Positions 53,188-62,055 of a stretch of DNA of 64,000 nucleotides are shown here, one piece after another. Location of the stretch: the NCBI RefSeq assembly GCF_006439395.2, contig NZ_CP083950.1, positions 3,038,001 through 3,102,000 on the forward strand, written 5' to 3'. The notes under the pieces are model-generated. The model did not search any database. It had not been told where the DNA came from and was given only the letters and a program-made list of their open reading frames with translations. Every line of letters begins with the position of its first letter. Positions within the stretch are counted from its first letter, which is position 1. A program made the position numbers and the translations under genes. This DNA comes from Mesorhizobium sp. B4-1-4. GTDB lineage: Bacteria; Pseudomonadota; Alphaproteobacteria; Rhizobiales; Rhizobiaceae.

Positions 53188-54138
53188 ATGACGTCTGGGG
53201 TTCTCAACCTCGTGCTGAAGCGGCTGGGGATCGCGGCCGTCACGCTTCTGATCGTGCTGTTCGCCGTGTTCTTCGCCACCAGCATGCTGCCCGGCGACAC
53301 CGCGTCGATCCTGCTCGGCCAGGCGGCGACTCCGGAAGCCGTCGCCGGCCTGCGCGAGGCCATGCATCTCAACGATCCGGCAATCCTTCGCTTCCTGCGC
53401 TGGCTTCTCGGCCTGCTCCACGGCGATCTCGGCACTTCCTATGCCAACCAGATGCCGGTCGCGGCGCTGATCGGCGGGCGCTTCATCAACACCATGGAGC
53501 TTGCCGGCATCACCACCCTGCTCTCGGTGCCCCTGGCGCTGACGTTGGGTATCACCGCCGCCATGCTGCGCGGCTCCCTCTATGATCGCACCGTCACCGT
53601 CGTTTCGATCGGCGTCATCTCCGTGCCGGAATTCATGGTCGCGACCCTCGCGGTCCTGCTCTTCGCCGTTTATCTTAAATGGCTGCCGGCGCTGTCCTCG
53701 GTCAATGAGGCGCATACTCTGACCGACCTCGTGCGCATCTATGCAATGCCCGTGATCACGCTGACCTTCGTCATCTCCGCTCAGATGATCCGCATGACCC
53801 GCGCCGCGGTACTCGAAACGCTCTCCGCGCCTTATGTCGAGATGGCGCTGCTCAAAGGCGCCTCACGCGGCCGCATGGTGCTCAAGCACGCACTTCCCAA
53901 CGCGCTCGGGCCGATCGTCAACGCGGTCGCGCTCTCGCTGTCCTATCTGGTCGGCGGCGTCATCATCGTCGAGACGATCTTCAACTATCCCGGCATCGCC
54001 AAGCTGATGGTCGATGCAGTCGCCACCCGAGACCTGCCGCTGATCCAGAGCTGCGCGATGATCTTCTGCCTCGGCTACCTCTTGCTCATCACCGCCGCCG
54101 ATGTCGTCGCCATCATGTCCAACCCGAGGCTCAGATGA
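53188..54138 (+). CDS. Dipeptide-type ABC permease, DppB-like
   Basis: A 316-aa inner-membrane permease with six hydrophobic segments. The first is at residues 12-32; the MLPGDTASILLGQAAT segment after it is typical of DppB proteins. The EAA loop is VEMALLKGASRGRMVLKHALPNALGP near 230-255. Its stop overlaps the next start as ATGA. Confidence 0.93.
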   Translation: MTSGVLNLVLKRLGIAAVTLLIVLFAVFFATSMLPGDTASILLGQAATPEAVAGLREAMHLNDPAILRFLRWLLGLLHGDLGTSYANQMPVAALIGGRFINTMELAGITTLLSVPLALTLGITAAMLRGSLYDRTVTVVSIGVISVPEFMVATLAVLLFAVYLKWLPALSSVNEAHTLTDLVRIYAMPVITLTFVISAQMIRMTRAAVLETLSAPYVEMALLKGASRGRMVLKHALPNALGPIVNAVALSLSYLVGGVIIVETIFNYPGIAKLMVDAVATRDLPLIQSCAMIFCLGYLLLITAADVVAIMSNPRLR

Positions 54139-54986
54139 CGGTTGCGCGCGCCACAACCTCCCGTCGGTCCTTCCTGGGCCACAGCTACAGCCTCGTGAGC
54201 ATCGTGGCCGCTTTGGTCATCCTGGCTTGGACGCTCGTCGCGATCCTCGCGCCCTACATCATTCCTCATTCGATTGGAGACATCGTCGACGACGATTATT
54301 TCGGCCCGATGCGTCAGGGGTTATGGCTCGGCTCGGACTATCTGGGGCGCGACATGCTCTCGCGGGTGCTTATGGGCGCGCGCTACACCGTCGGCATATC
54401 GCTCGCCGCCGTCGCCATCGCCTGCTTCTCGGGCGTCGTGCTGGGGATGATCGCGGCCGTCACCGGCGGCTGGCTCGACACCTGCCTCAGCCGCTTCCTC
54501 GACGCCTTGAATTCCATTCCCAGCAAACTGTTCGGCCTTGTGGTCGTTGCCGCGGTCGGCTCGTCGATCCCGGCGCTGATCCTGACGCTGGCCGTCATCT
54601 ATATACCAGGCGCCTACCGCTTCGCGCGGGCGCTCGCCGTCAACATCAACACCATGGATTTCATGACCGTCGCTCGCGTCCGTGGCGAGAGCATCGTCTA
54701 TCTCATCGGGTCGGAGATCCTGCCCAATATCATCCGCCCGGTGCTCGCCGACTTCGGCCTGCGCTTCGTCTTCATCGTGCTCCTGCTCTCCGGCCTCTCG
54801 TTCCTGGGACTCGGCCTGCAGCCGCCGCTCGCCGACTGGGGCGCGCTGGTGCGCGAGAACATCGGCGGCCTGCCCTTCGCGGCGCCGGCAGTCATCGTGC
54901 CTTCGCTGGCGATCGCCAGCCTCACCATCAGCGTCAACCTGCTGATCGACAACCTGCCGCAGAAGATCAGGGACAGGGACGCATGA
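54135..54986 (+). CDS. Dipeptide-type ABC permease, DppC-like
   Basis: A 283-aa inner-membrane permease. After an N-terminal helix (about residues 18-40) come YFGPMRQGLWLGSDYLGRDMLSRVLMGARYT, the usual DppC periplasmic linker, and the EAA-type loop TVARVRGESIVYLIGSEILPNIIRP near 180-203. It overlaps the DppB-like gene and the ATPase gene by 4 bp on each side, indicating one coupled operon. Confidence 0.93.
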   Translation: MTVARATTSRRSFLGHSYSLVSIVAALVILAWTLVAILAPYIIPHSIGDIVDDDYFGPMRQGLWLGSDYLGRDMLSRVLMGARYTVGISLAAVAIACFSGVVLGMIAAVTGGWLDTCLSRFLDALNSIPSKLFGLVVVAAVGSSIPALILTLAVIYIPGAYRFARALAVNINTMDFMTVARVRGESIVYLIGSEILPNIIRPVLADFGLRFVFIVLLLSGLSFLGLGLQPPLADWGALVRENIGGLPFAAPAVIVPSLAIASLTISVNLLIDNLPQKIRDRDA

Positions 54987-56638
54987 CCAATCTCGTCGAG
55001 GTCCGGAACCTGAGGATCGAGGCGACGACCGACGCCGGACGTGTCGTCGAAATCATCAAGGGCGTCAGTCTCGATATCGCCGACGGCGAGATCGTCGCCC
55101 TGATCGGAGAGAGCGGCTCCGGCAAGACAACGGTGGCGCTCTCGCTCATGGGGCACGCGCGACCGGGCTGCCGGATCACCGGTGGCGAGATCAATGTGAA
55201 CGGCAAGAACATGGCCGCACTTTCCGAAAAGCAGCGCGCCAGGTTGCGAGGCACCGACATTGCCTATGTTCCGCAAAGTGCCGCAGCCTCGTTTAATCCC
55301 TCGTCGACCATCATGGAGCAGGTGATCGAGGTTACGCGCATCCACAGGCTGATGCCCCCCCAGAAGGCGCGAAAGCGGGCTGTCGAGCTGTTCAGGGCCT
55401 TGTCGCTGCCGGATCCGGAAGGGATCGGCGCCCGTTATCCGCACCAGGTTTCAGGTGGGCAATTGCAGCGGCTGTCGGCGGCCATGGCCCTTATCGGCGA
55501 TCCCAAGCTGGTTATCTTCGACGAGCCGACGACGGCACTCGACGTGACGACGCAGATCGACGTGCTGAAGGCATTCAAGTCGGTCATGCGGGCGGGTGGG
55601 ATAGCTGGGGTCTATGTTTCCCACGATCTCGCCGTCGTCGCCCAGATCGCCGACCACATCGTCGTGCTGAAGGGCGGCGAAGTGCAGGAGACCGGCAGCA
55701 CGGTTCAGATTCTTTCGGCTGCCCAGCACGCCTACACGCGCGAACTGCTTGCTGCCTTCGAACCGAAGCCGCGGCAAGCGCATGCGGACGCAGATGCCGG
55801 CGCGAAGCCGTTGCTGCGCATCGACAATGTGACTGCCGGCTATGGCGCGCTGCGAGATGACGGACTGCCACTTATCCGGGCCGTCGATACCGTCAGCCTG
55901 GTAGTCGAGAAAGGACGCAACCTCGGCGTCATCGGCGAATCCGGCTGCGGAAAATCGACGCTCGCGCGCGTTATCGCGGGCATTCATCCGGCCGCGGCCG
56001 GCGACATCATCTTCGACGGCAAGCAACTGGAGCGTGCCGCAGGCAAACGCAGCCAGGACCAGCTGCGCGAGATGCAGATCGTGTTCCAGTATGCCGACAC
56101 CGCGCTCAATCCAGCCAAGCCGATCGAAGACATCATCTCCCGTCCGCTGGCCTTCTACCACCGGCTCGACCGGCAGGCGCGCTCGAAGCGCGTCGACGAA
56201 CTTCTTGACATGGTCCGCCTGCCGCGGGCGCTGCGCTACCGTCGCCCGTCGGAGCTCTCGGGCGGCCAGAAGCAGCGGGTGAACTTCGCGCGCGCCCTGG
56301 CGGCCGGGCCCAAGCTCATCATCTGCGACGAAATCACCTCGGCGCTCGACACGGTAGTGGCGGCCGCCGTGATCGAACTGCTGAAGGAACTGCAGCGCGA
56401 GTTGGGGCTTTCCTACATTTTCATCAGCCACGACCTCTCGGTCGTCGAAGCGATCTGCGACGAGATCATGGTCATGTACAATGGCGAGCGGGTGGAGCAG
56501 ATTACGCCCGACAAATTGAAGGCGCCCACCCACCCCTATTCGAAGCTTCTGTTCTCCTCGGTGCCGAAGCTCGATCCGACATGGCTCGATGGCCTCGTCC
56601 GAGACCCCGAGCTGGTCAGCCAGTACGGCCATCGCTGA
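54983..56638 (+). CDS. Fused dipeptide-type ABC ATPase (DppD-DppF)
   Basis: A 551-aa protein with two complete ATPase domains. The first (about residues 1-255) has Walker A GESGSGKTT, signature VSGGQLQRL and Walker B LVIFDEPTTALD. The second (about 275-540) has Walker A GESGCGKST, signature LSGGQKQRV and LIICDEITSALD, then FISHDLSVVEAICDE. The second Walker B has an Ile where Pro is usual. The fusion replaces the separate DppD and DppF subunits. The gene overlaps the permease stop by 4 bp. An Lrp gene relic begins directly after its stop codon on the other strand. Confidence 0.93.
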   Translation: MTNLVEVRNLRIEATTDAGRVVEIIKGVSLDIADGEIVALIGESGSGKTTVALSLMGHARPGCRITGGEINVNGKNMAALSEKQRARLRGTDIAYVPQSAAASFNPSSTIMEQVIEVTRIHRLMPPQKARKRAVELFRALSLPDPEGIGARYPHQVSGGQLQRLSAAMALIGDPKLVIFDEPTTALDVTTQIDVLKAFKSVMRAGGIAGVYVSHDLAVVAQIADHIVVLKGGEVQETGSTVQILSAAQHAYTRELLAAFEPKPRQAHADADAGAKPLLRIDNVTAGYGALRDDGLPLIRAVDTVSLVVEKGRNLGVIGESGCGKSTLARVIAGIHPAAAGDIIFDGKQLERAAGKRSQDQLREMQIVFQYADTALNPAKPIEDIISRPLAFYHRLDRQARSKRVDELLDMVRLPRALRYRRPSELSGGQKQRVNFARALAAGPKLIICDEITSALDTVVAAAVIELLKELQRELGLSYIFISHDLSVVEAICDEIMVMYNGERVEQITPDKLKAPTHPYSKLLFSSVPKLDPTWLDGLVRDPELVSQYGHR

Positions 56639-56779
56639 CTACAAGGGAAAGAGGCGGGGCAGCGGTATATGCGCCGTGACGGTGGGAGACCTCAGCACCG
56701 GGAAGCTGAAACACCTGTCAATGCCGATTCATGTGGTGAGCCGCTCATGAATCTCGACGTCAATTCGATCGACTTTCAT
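56639..56779 (-). pseudogene. Internally deleted Lrp/AsnC relic
   Basis: On the minus strand an ATG at 56779 opens MKVDRIDVEIHE, matching the first residues of the intact Lrp protein at 59983-60459 (MKLDRIDIKILHE). It then jumps to RLTT, an in-frame stop, and IGIDRCFSFPVLRSPTVTAH followed by IPLPRLFPL and a TAG. That matches the last 30 residues of the same protein (IGIDKYFSFVVLKSPIVKAH...SLFPM). About 115 central codons are lost. The two loci are also similar at DNA level (about three quarters identical at the 3' end). It is a decayed paralogue, not functional. Confidence 0.8.
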
Positions 56780-56855
56780 GAACTGCCCAGGAATAGAGGT
56801 TTTGGGAGCCGCCGTCAGGCTCCGCCGTCATCCGTGCCGCGGAACTCTCCCGACG

Positions 56856-58910
56856 CTACAATTGCGAGCAGAGCCGGTAGGCCTCGTAGATCGACGAGTA
56901 GATGTCCCGGCTGGCAACCGCGTCTCCAATGCGGTGCAAGACAAACGATCCAGCGGCTTGGGCATTATCAGCTTCCTTTGTCCCCGCTCCGGTCATGAGT
57001 GCTATATCGGTGACGCCGTTGTTGGCTGAGCGCGCACGCAATTCCTGGTAGGTATCCTCCATGGGCGCGGTGCCGCGCTCGACAATGAGTTGGGCTGCGG
57101 GCACTTCCGTTTCCGCACCGGTGAGTTCGTGCCGGAACGTGGCGGCGATTCCGTTGCCTTGGCGTGCTGCCTTGACCAGGCGCACGTCGCTGATGACGCG
57201 GATGCCGCGTTCCGCGGCGCGTTTGCGAAAACTCACCCTGTCCGGATAAGGTGTCTCGATCGCCAGGGTGTCGTCCGCTATGGCCAGGCTGACCAAGCGT
57301 CCCGGACGGGCAAGATGCAGAGCACAGGAAATTGCGGCCTGGCGTCCGGTCTCGTCGTAGATGAGCACATTGTCCTTCGCCGGCACCACCCCGGTCAAAA
57401 CGTCCCAGACGCTGTGGCAATATTCGGCGCCCTCCAGCCACTCCATGTCGGGAACGCCGCCGGTGGCGATGATGACCGCGTCCGGTTTATCGGCGAGGAC
57501 CACTTCTGCGTCCGCATAGGTGTTGAGACGAACTTCCACACCAAGGCGAGCGAGTTCGCCGGTACGCCAGTCGACTATGCCGATGAGATCCTTGCGCTCG
57601 GAGGCGGAGGCCGCGACGAGCACCTGTCCGCCAAGCCGTGCCCCGGCTTCAAGCAGGGTCACTTTGTGTCCGCGCTCGGCGGCGACCCGTGCCGCTTCCA
57701 TCCCACCCGGGCCACCGCCGACCACGACCACCCGTTTCGGCGTTTCTGCACGGTCGATGATATGGTTGATGATCGTCTCATGGCCGCTGGCCGGGTTGTG
57801 AATGCATTGCACCTTCTTATACAGGCAATAGGATGCGCCGACACACGGGCGGATGCGTTCTTCTTCTCCGCGCATCACCTTGTTGATGATATGGGGGTCG
57901 GCAATATGCGCCCGGGTCATGCCAACCAGGTCGACAAGGTTTTCGCGGATGGCATGTCGAGCCGTGGCTACATCCCGTATTGCCGCAGCGTGGATGACGG
58001 GCAGTTTGGTTTCCCGCTTGAACCTGCCGACCAGAGGCAAAAACGGGGCGCTCGGGCTAAACATGCCCGGCATGTTCTGCTCGGCCAAGGACAGGTCAGT
58101 GTCCATGCGGCCGAAGATGCAGTTGAAGAAGTCGATATGGCCTTCCCGCTCGAATAGCCCGGCGAAATCAAGGCATTCCTCGAAATCCGGTCCGTCTTCG
58201 ACCGCCTCGTCGATCACGAAGCGGATACCCACGGCGAAGTCGTCGCCGACGGCGCGGCGGATCGCTTCGTGAACCATCAAGCCGAAGCGGGCACGGTTTT
58301 CCAGCGAGCCGCCGTAGGCGTCCGTGCGCTTATTGGTTCTGCGCGACAGGAATTGTCCGATCAGATGGCCGCCGGTAACGGTTTCGATGCCATCCAGACC
58401 TCCGTCACGGCAGCGCTTGGCGGCGCTGGCGTAATCCTCGATGATCCTGTCGATGTCGGCGCCGTCCATCTCCTTCGGGAAGTTGCGGTTTCGCGGCTCG
58501 CGAATGCGTGACGGTGCCACCGGCGGGAGCCAGTTCCCGGCATAGGCGGTGGCGCGCCGCCCAAGATGTGAGACCTGGCACATGACGGCGGCGCCATGGC
58601 GATGGATTCGCTGCGACATTAACTGGAGATGAGGGACGATGCGATCGGTCGAAAGGTCCAGCTGACCGCCGCCCCAACTGGAGTCGGGCGAGGTCATGGC
58701 CGAGCCGCCCGCCATGGTCATCGCCAAGCCGCCGCGCGCCTTCTCCTCATGGTAGCGTTGATAGCGCTCGAGCGGCAGGCCGCCGTCATCCAGCATCGAG
58801 GCGTGACTGGTGCTGACGACACGGTTGCGCAGCGTCAGACCCTTGAGTCGAAAGGGCTGAAGCAGAGGATCGCCGGACGTGCCGCTTGCGGGAGATGCCG
58901 CTGTGTTCAC
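56856..58910 (-). CDS. NADH:flavin oxidoreductase, N-methylproline demethylase-like
   Basis: A 684-aa fusion of an old-yellow-enzyme TIM barrel (about residues 15-350, FMN) and a pyridine-nucleotide-disulphide-type domain (about 375-660, FAD/NAD; VVVVGGGPGGMEAARVAAERGH). Relatives are the dienoyl-CoA reductase, trimethylamine dehydrogenase and stachydrine/N-methylproline demethylase group. The iron-sulphur loop reads RPCVGASYCLYKKVQCIHNP, with three Cys and an Ala at the usual second Cys position. The start chosen is GTG 58910, which has GGGAGGGGG upstream; an ATG at 58931 has no site. It is divergent from a LysR regulator. Confidence 0.87.
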   Translation of the reverse strand: MNTAASPASGTSGDPLLQPFRLKGLTLRNRVVSTSHASMLDDGGLPLERYQRYHEEKARGGLAMTMAGGSAMTSPDSSWGGGQLDLSTDRIVPHLQLMSQRIHRHGAAVMCQVSHLGRRATAYAGNWLPPVAPSRIREPRNRNFPKEMDGADIDRIIEDYASAAKRCRDGGLDGIETVTGGHLIGQFLSRRTNKRTDAYGGSLENRARFGLMVHEAIRRAVGDDFAVGIRFVIDEAVEDGPDFEECLDFAGLFEREGHIDFFNCIFGRMDTDLSLAEQNMPGMFSPSAPFLPLVGRFKRETKLPVIHAAAIRDVATARHAIRENLVDLVGMTRAHIADPHIINKVMRGEEERIRPCVGASYCLYKKVQCIHNPASGHETIINHIIDRAETPKRVVVVGGGPGGMEAARVAAERGHKVTLLEAGARLGGQVLVAASASERKDLIGIVDWRTGELARLGVEVRLNTYADAEVVLADKPDAVIIATGGVPDMEWLEGAEYCHSVWDVLTGVVPAKDNVLIYDETGRQAAISCALHLARPGRLVSLAIADDTLAIETPYPDRVSFRKRAAERGIRVISDVRLVKAARQGNGIAATFRHELTGAETEVPAAQLIVERGTAPMEDTYQELRARSANNGVTDIALMTGAGTKEADNAQAAGSFVLHRIGDAVASRDIYSSIYEAYRLCSQL

Positions 58911-59003
58911 GTCGTGCCCCCTCCCATTCATGAAGGTTATAGTCCGTCATTTGTGAGGCCGGAGAAAGCTTGAAAATTGTTAGGGTGGCTATACGCTGGA
59001 CGT

Positions 59004-59945
59004 ATGGCCGGTTTCGCAAAACTCATCCCTTCCGCGCGCGGATTGCTCGTTTTCGAAGCTGCTGTCCGCTCCGGCAGTTTCACCGCCGCCGCGCGCGAAT
59101 TCAATGTCACGCAACCATCGGTCAGCCGCAGCATCGCCCAGCTCGAGGCCGATTTTGGGGTCGCGCTTTTCACGCGCAGTCCAGCGGGATTGGCCCCGAC
59201 CGCAGAAGGGCGTGCGCTCTATTCGGCCGTGCGGGAGGGATTTGACGGCATCGAGGAGGTGATCCGGAGAATGAAGCAGAGCGGTGCTGCAAAGCCGGTG
59301 GTCACCCTCTCTCTTTCTAGTTCTCTGGCAACATATTGGTTCCTTCCCAGGTTAGGAGCTTTCAACACGAGGTTTCCTGATGTGGACCTGAGGTTCGAAC
59401 TGATCGCGGGCGTTCTGAGAGGCCCCGCCGAGAATGTCGACCTTGCCACGAGGATCCTGTCGGACGACGACACCCACTATCACCGCTGGGCGTTCTCGCC
59501 GGAAATCATTGTTCCGGTATGCAGCCCATCCTATTTGTCAGCCCACGGTCTGTTGATGCATGCCGGGACTGGGGAGGGCCATGTCCTGCTGCATCTCACG
59601 GACGCCAAGGAGCAGTGGCTGGACGCCTGGGGCAACGTGGCCAACCGCAAGACCAGAAGGGCAAAGTGGCTCGAATTCTCGGACTACGCGGTCGTGCTTC
59701 AGGCCGCGATGAATGGGGAAGGCGTGGCGCTCGGCTGGCTCAGCAACGTCTCAAGGGCGTTGCTTCAGGGAACCCTTGTCCCAGCTTCGGACCGGCAGAT
59801 CAACACGGGCCGGATCCACCAGCTGATTGCACCGCGCTCACGGCCGGTACGACCGATCGTTTCTGACATCCGCGCCTGGATGATGGCCGAGATGCAAGCC
59901 GAATTAAAAGCACTGCACCCGATTTTGCGGACTGACATCTTGTAG
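59004..59945 (+). CDS. LysR-type regulator, GcvA-like
   Basis: A 313-aa LysR regulator. The winged helix is about residues 8-65 (LLVFEAAVRSGSFTAAAREF, then NVTQPSVSRSIAQLEADFGV). The effector domain runs to about 300 (VTLSLSSSLATYWFLPRLGAF), in the GcvA/TrpI style. It is divergent from the N-methylproline-demethylase-type gene, 93 bp away between starts, which it most likely controls. It is convergent with lrp. Confidence 0.88.
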   Translation: MAGFAKLIPSARGLLVFEAAVRSGSFTAAAREFNVTQPSVSRSIAQLEADFGVALFTRSPAGLAPTAEGRALYSAVREGFDGIEEVIRRMKQSGAAKPVVTLSLSSSLATYWFLPRLGAFNTRFPDVDLRFELIAGVLRGPAENVDLATRILSDDDTHYHRWAFSPEIIVPVCSPSYLSAHGLLMHAGTGEGHVLLHLTDAKEQWLDAWGNVANRKTRRAKWLEFSDYAVVLQAAMNGEGVALGWLSNVSRALLQGTLVPASDRQINTGRIHQLIAPRSRPVRPIVSDIRAWMMAEMQAELKALHPILRTDIL

Positions 59946-59982
59946 CGAGGCGACAAATGCAGTGCGGCACGGCAGCCGCTGA

Positions 59983-60459
59983 CTACATCGGAAACAGGCT
60001 GGGCAGCGGCATGTGCGCCTTGACGATGGGAGACTTCAGCACCACGAAGCTGAAATACTTGTCGATACCGATATCCATATCGGTCAGCCTTTCCATAATC
60101 GTCTGGTACTCGCCGATGCCGGCGGTCACGAATTTAATCAGGTAGTCGTAGCCGCCCGAGACGAGATGGCATTCGATGACCTGGTCGATCTTCTCCACCA
60201 CGGCGAGAAAGCGGGCGAAGTCCACCTGGCGATGGTTCCTCAGGGTGACCTCAGTGAACACGGTCAGCATCTGGCCGAGTTTGCCGATATTGATCTGCGC
60301 GGAATAGCCTTCGATATAGCCTTCCGACTGGAGTTTCTTGACCCGCATGAGGCACGGGCTCGGCGACAGATGCACCAACTCGGCCAGCTCTACATTGGTG
60401 ACGCGGCCGTTCTTCTGCAGTTCGTGCAGAATCTTGATGTCGATCCGATCCAATTTCAT
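59983..60459 (-). CDS. Lrp/AsnC-family transcriptional regulator
   Basis: A 158-aa regulator with an N-terminal AsnC helix-turn-helix (about residues 3-63; LDRIDIKILHELQKNGRVTN, then LSPSPCLMRVKKLQSEGYIEG) and a C-terminal RAM ligand/oligomerisation domain (about 70-150; VIECHLVSGGYDYLIKFVT). The length is normal. It is divergent from the DadA-like flavoprotein gene, with an Lrp-type box in the shared spacer. Members of this group often activate degradation of the amino acid that binds them. A deleted paralogue lies at 56639-56779. Confidence 0.92.
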   Translation of the reverse strand: MKLDRIDIKILHELQKNGRVTNVELAELVHLSPSPCLMRVKKLQSEGYIEGYSAQINIGKLGQMLTVFTEVTLRNHRQVDFARFLAVVEKIDQVIECHLVSGGYDYLIKFVTAGIGEYQTIMERLTDMDIGIDKYFSFVVLKSPIVKAHMPLPSLFPM

Positions 60460-60598
60460 GGCCGTCTCCGAACAACGCAAGCCACAGCACAAAATGCTGC
60501 CGTGCCAACAACCATCGACACTACCACAGCCCGCATGCCTGTCCATCCGAACGAACACTGCTTAGAAACGCAGGGACTTCCGATTTCCACGGGCTCGT

Positions 60599-60613
60599 CG
60601 GAATAAAATTCTG
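60599..60613. promoter_or_regulatory. Candidate Lrp box between lrp and the flavoprotein gene
   Basis: CGGAATAAAATTCTG agrees with the Lrp consensus YAGHAWATTWTDCTR at 12 of 15 positions, and its core GAAT-AAA-ATTC is a perfect palindrome. It lies 71 bp upstream of the flavoprotein start and 140 bp from the lrp start. Confidence 0.5.
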
Positions 60614-60683
60614 CTTCGCCTTCAACTGCAGCAGCGGCTGCCTGCGCAACGCGATAGATTGAAACGTCAAATGAGAGAGGATC

Positions 60684-62009
60684 ATGCGCGCGCCGCTGCA
60701 GCAAATCGAGACATCCGGCGAACTGCCGCAATCCGCGGACGCGGTGGTAATCGGCGGCGGTATCGTTGGCGTCTTTGCGGCTTACTACCTGGCGGGGCGC
60801 GGCATGAAGGTTGCGCTCATCGACAAGGGGCGCATCGGCGCCGAGCAGTCCTCCCGGAACTGGGGATGGTGCCGCCAGCAGAATCGCGACGCCCGCGAAC
60901 TGCCGATGGCGACACGAAGCCTCGATCTGTGGGAGCGTTTTGCGGCGAACACCGGGGAGGACACCGGCTTTCGCCGCTGCGGCCTGCTCTACCTCAGCAA
61001 TGACGAGGCGGAACTGGCCGGGTGGGCGCGCTGGCGCGACTTTGCCAGAACGGCCGGCGTCACGACGCACATGCTCGACGGCGCCGAGGCCAGCGGGCGG
61101 GGCGGCGCCACGGGCCGGACGTGGAAGGGCGGCGTCTTCTCGCCGACCGACGGCACCGCCGATCCATCGCAAGCCGCGCCCGCGGTCGCTCGTGCCATCC
61201 TGAAGCTCGCAGGCACGGTGCACCAAAATTGCGCCGCACGCGGCATCGAGACCGAGGGCGGACGCCTGAGCGCCGTGGTCACCGAAAAAGGGACGATCCG
61301 CACGAAGGTGGCGGTCCTGGCTGGCGGCGCCTGGGCCTCCTCCTTTTGCCATCAGTTCGGCTTCCGCTTCCCGCAGGCCTCGGTCCGCTCCTCCATCCTG
61401 TCCGTGTCGCCCGGGGCGGAGGGCCTTCCGGATGCGCTGCACACGGCACGGATCTCGGTTACACGTCGCGGCAACGGCGGCTATACGCTCGCCATAAGCG
61501 GTCGCGGACGCGTGGATGTCACGCCGCAGCAACTGCGCTTTTCGTCGCAGTTCGTGCCGATGTTCCTGAAGCGGTGGCGCAGCCTCGCGCCCGGCGGCCT
61601 GCAGGGTGTGCGTTCTGGGCACGAAACGCTTCAGCTTTGGCGGCTCGACCAACCGACGCCGATGGAGCGCATGCGCATTCTCGATCCGGCCCCGGACCAG
61701 GCGACCATCCGCCTGACCCATGCCCGTGCGCTTGAGTTGCTGCCGGCGCTGCGCAAGACGACGATCAGCGCGGCCTGGGCCGGCTACATCGACAGCACGC
61801 CGGACGGCGTGCCCGCCATCGGCGAGATCCCTACCCTTCCGGGTTTCTTCTTGGCTGCCGGATTTTCGGGGCACGGCTTCGGCATCGGGCCTGGCGCTGG
61901 ACACCTCGTCGCCGATCTGGTGGCCGGATCGGAACCGACCGTCGATGCGACACCCTACGATCCGCGCCGCTTCGACGCTTCGGCTTGGGGCAAGGTCGCC
62001 GACTTCTGA
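60684..62009 (+). CDS. FAD-dependent amino-acid oxidoreductase, DadA/HcnC-like
   Basis: A 441-aa DAO-family flavoprotein. The FAD motif AVVIGGGIVGVFAAYYLAGRG is at about residues 20-40, followed by DKGRIGAEQSSRNWGWCRQQ. The C-terminal FAD contact is AAGFSGHGFGIGPGAGHLVADL near 392-413. Related proteins oxidise D-amino acids, hydroxyproline, opines or glycine, in the last two cases with partner proteins like those encoded next (HcnA/HcnB type). The start ATG at 60684 follows GAGAGGATC. It is divergent from lrp and convergent with the HcnB-like gene, 46 bp from stop to stop. Confidence 0.87.
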   Translation: MRAPLQQIETSGELPQSADAVVIGGGIVGVFAAYYLAGRGMKVALIDKGRIGAEQSSRNWGWCRQQNRDARELPMATRSLDLWERFAANTGEDTGFRRCGLLYLSNDEAELAGWARWRDFARTAGVTTHMLDGAEASGRGGATGRTWKGGVFSPTDGTADPSQAAPAVARAILKLAGTVHQNCAARGIETEGGRLSAVVTEKGTIRTKVAVLAGGAWASSFCHQFGFRFPQASVRSSILSVSPGAEGLPDALHTARISVTRRGNGGYTLAISGRGRVDVTPQQLRFSSQFVPMFLKRWRSLAPGGLQGVRSGHETLQLWRLDQPTPMERMRILDPAPDQATIRLTHARALELLPALRKTTISAAWAGYIDSTPDGVPAIGEIPTLPGFFLAAGFSGHGFGIGPGAGHLVADLVAGSEPTVDATPYDPRRFDASAWGKVADF

Positions 62010-62055
62010 GAGGCGATTCATGCCCGCCCCCAACGCCGTGGCTTTAGCAATCGCA

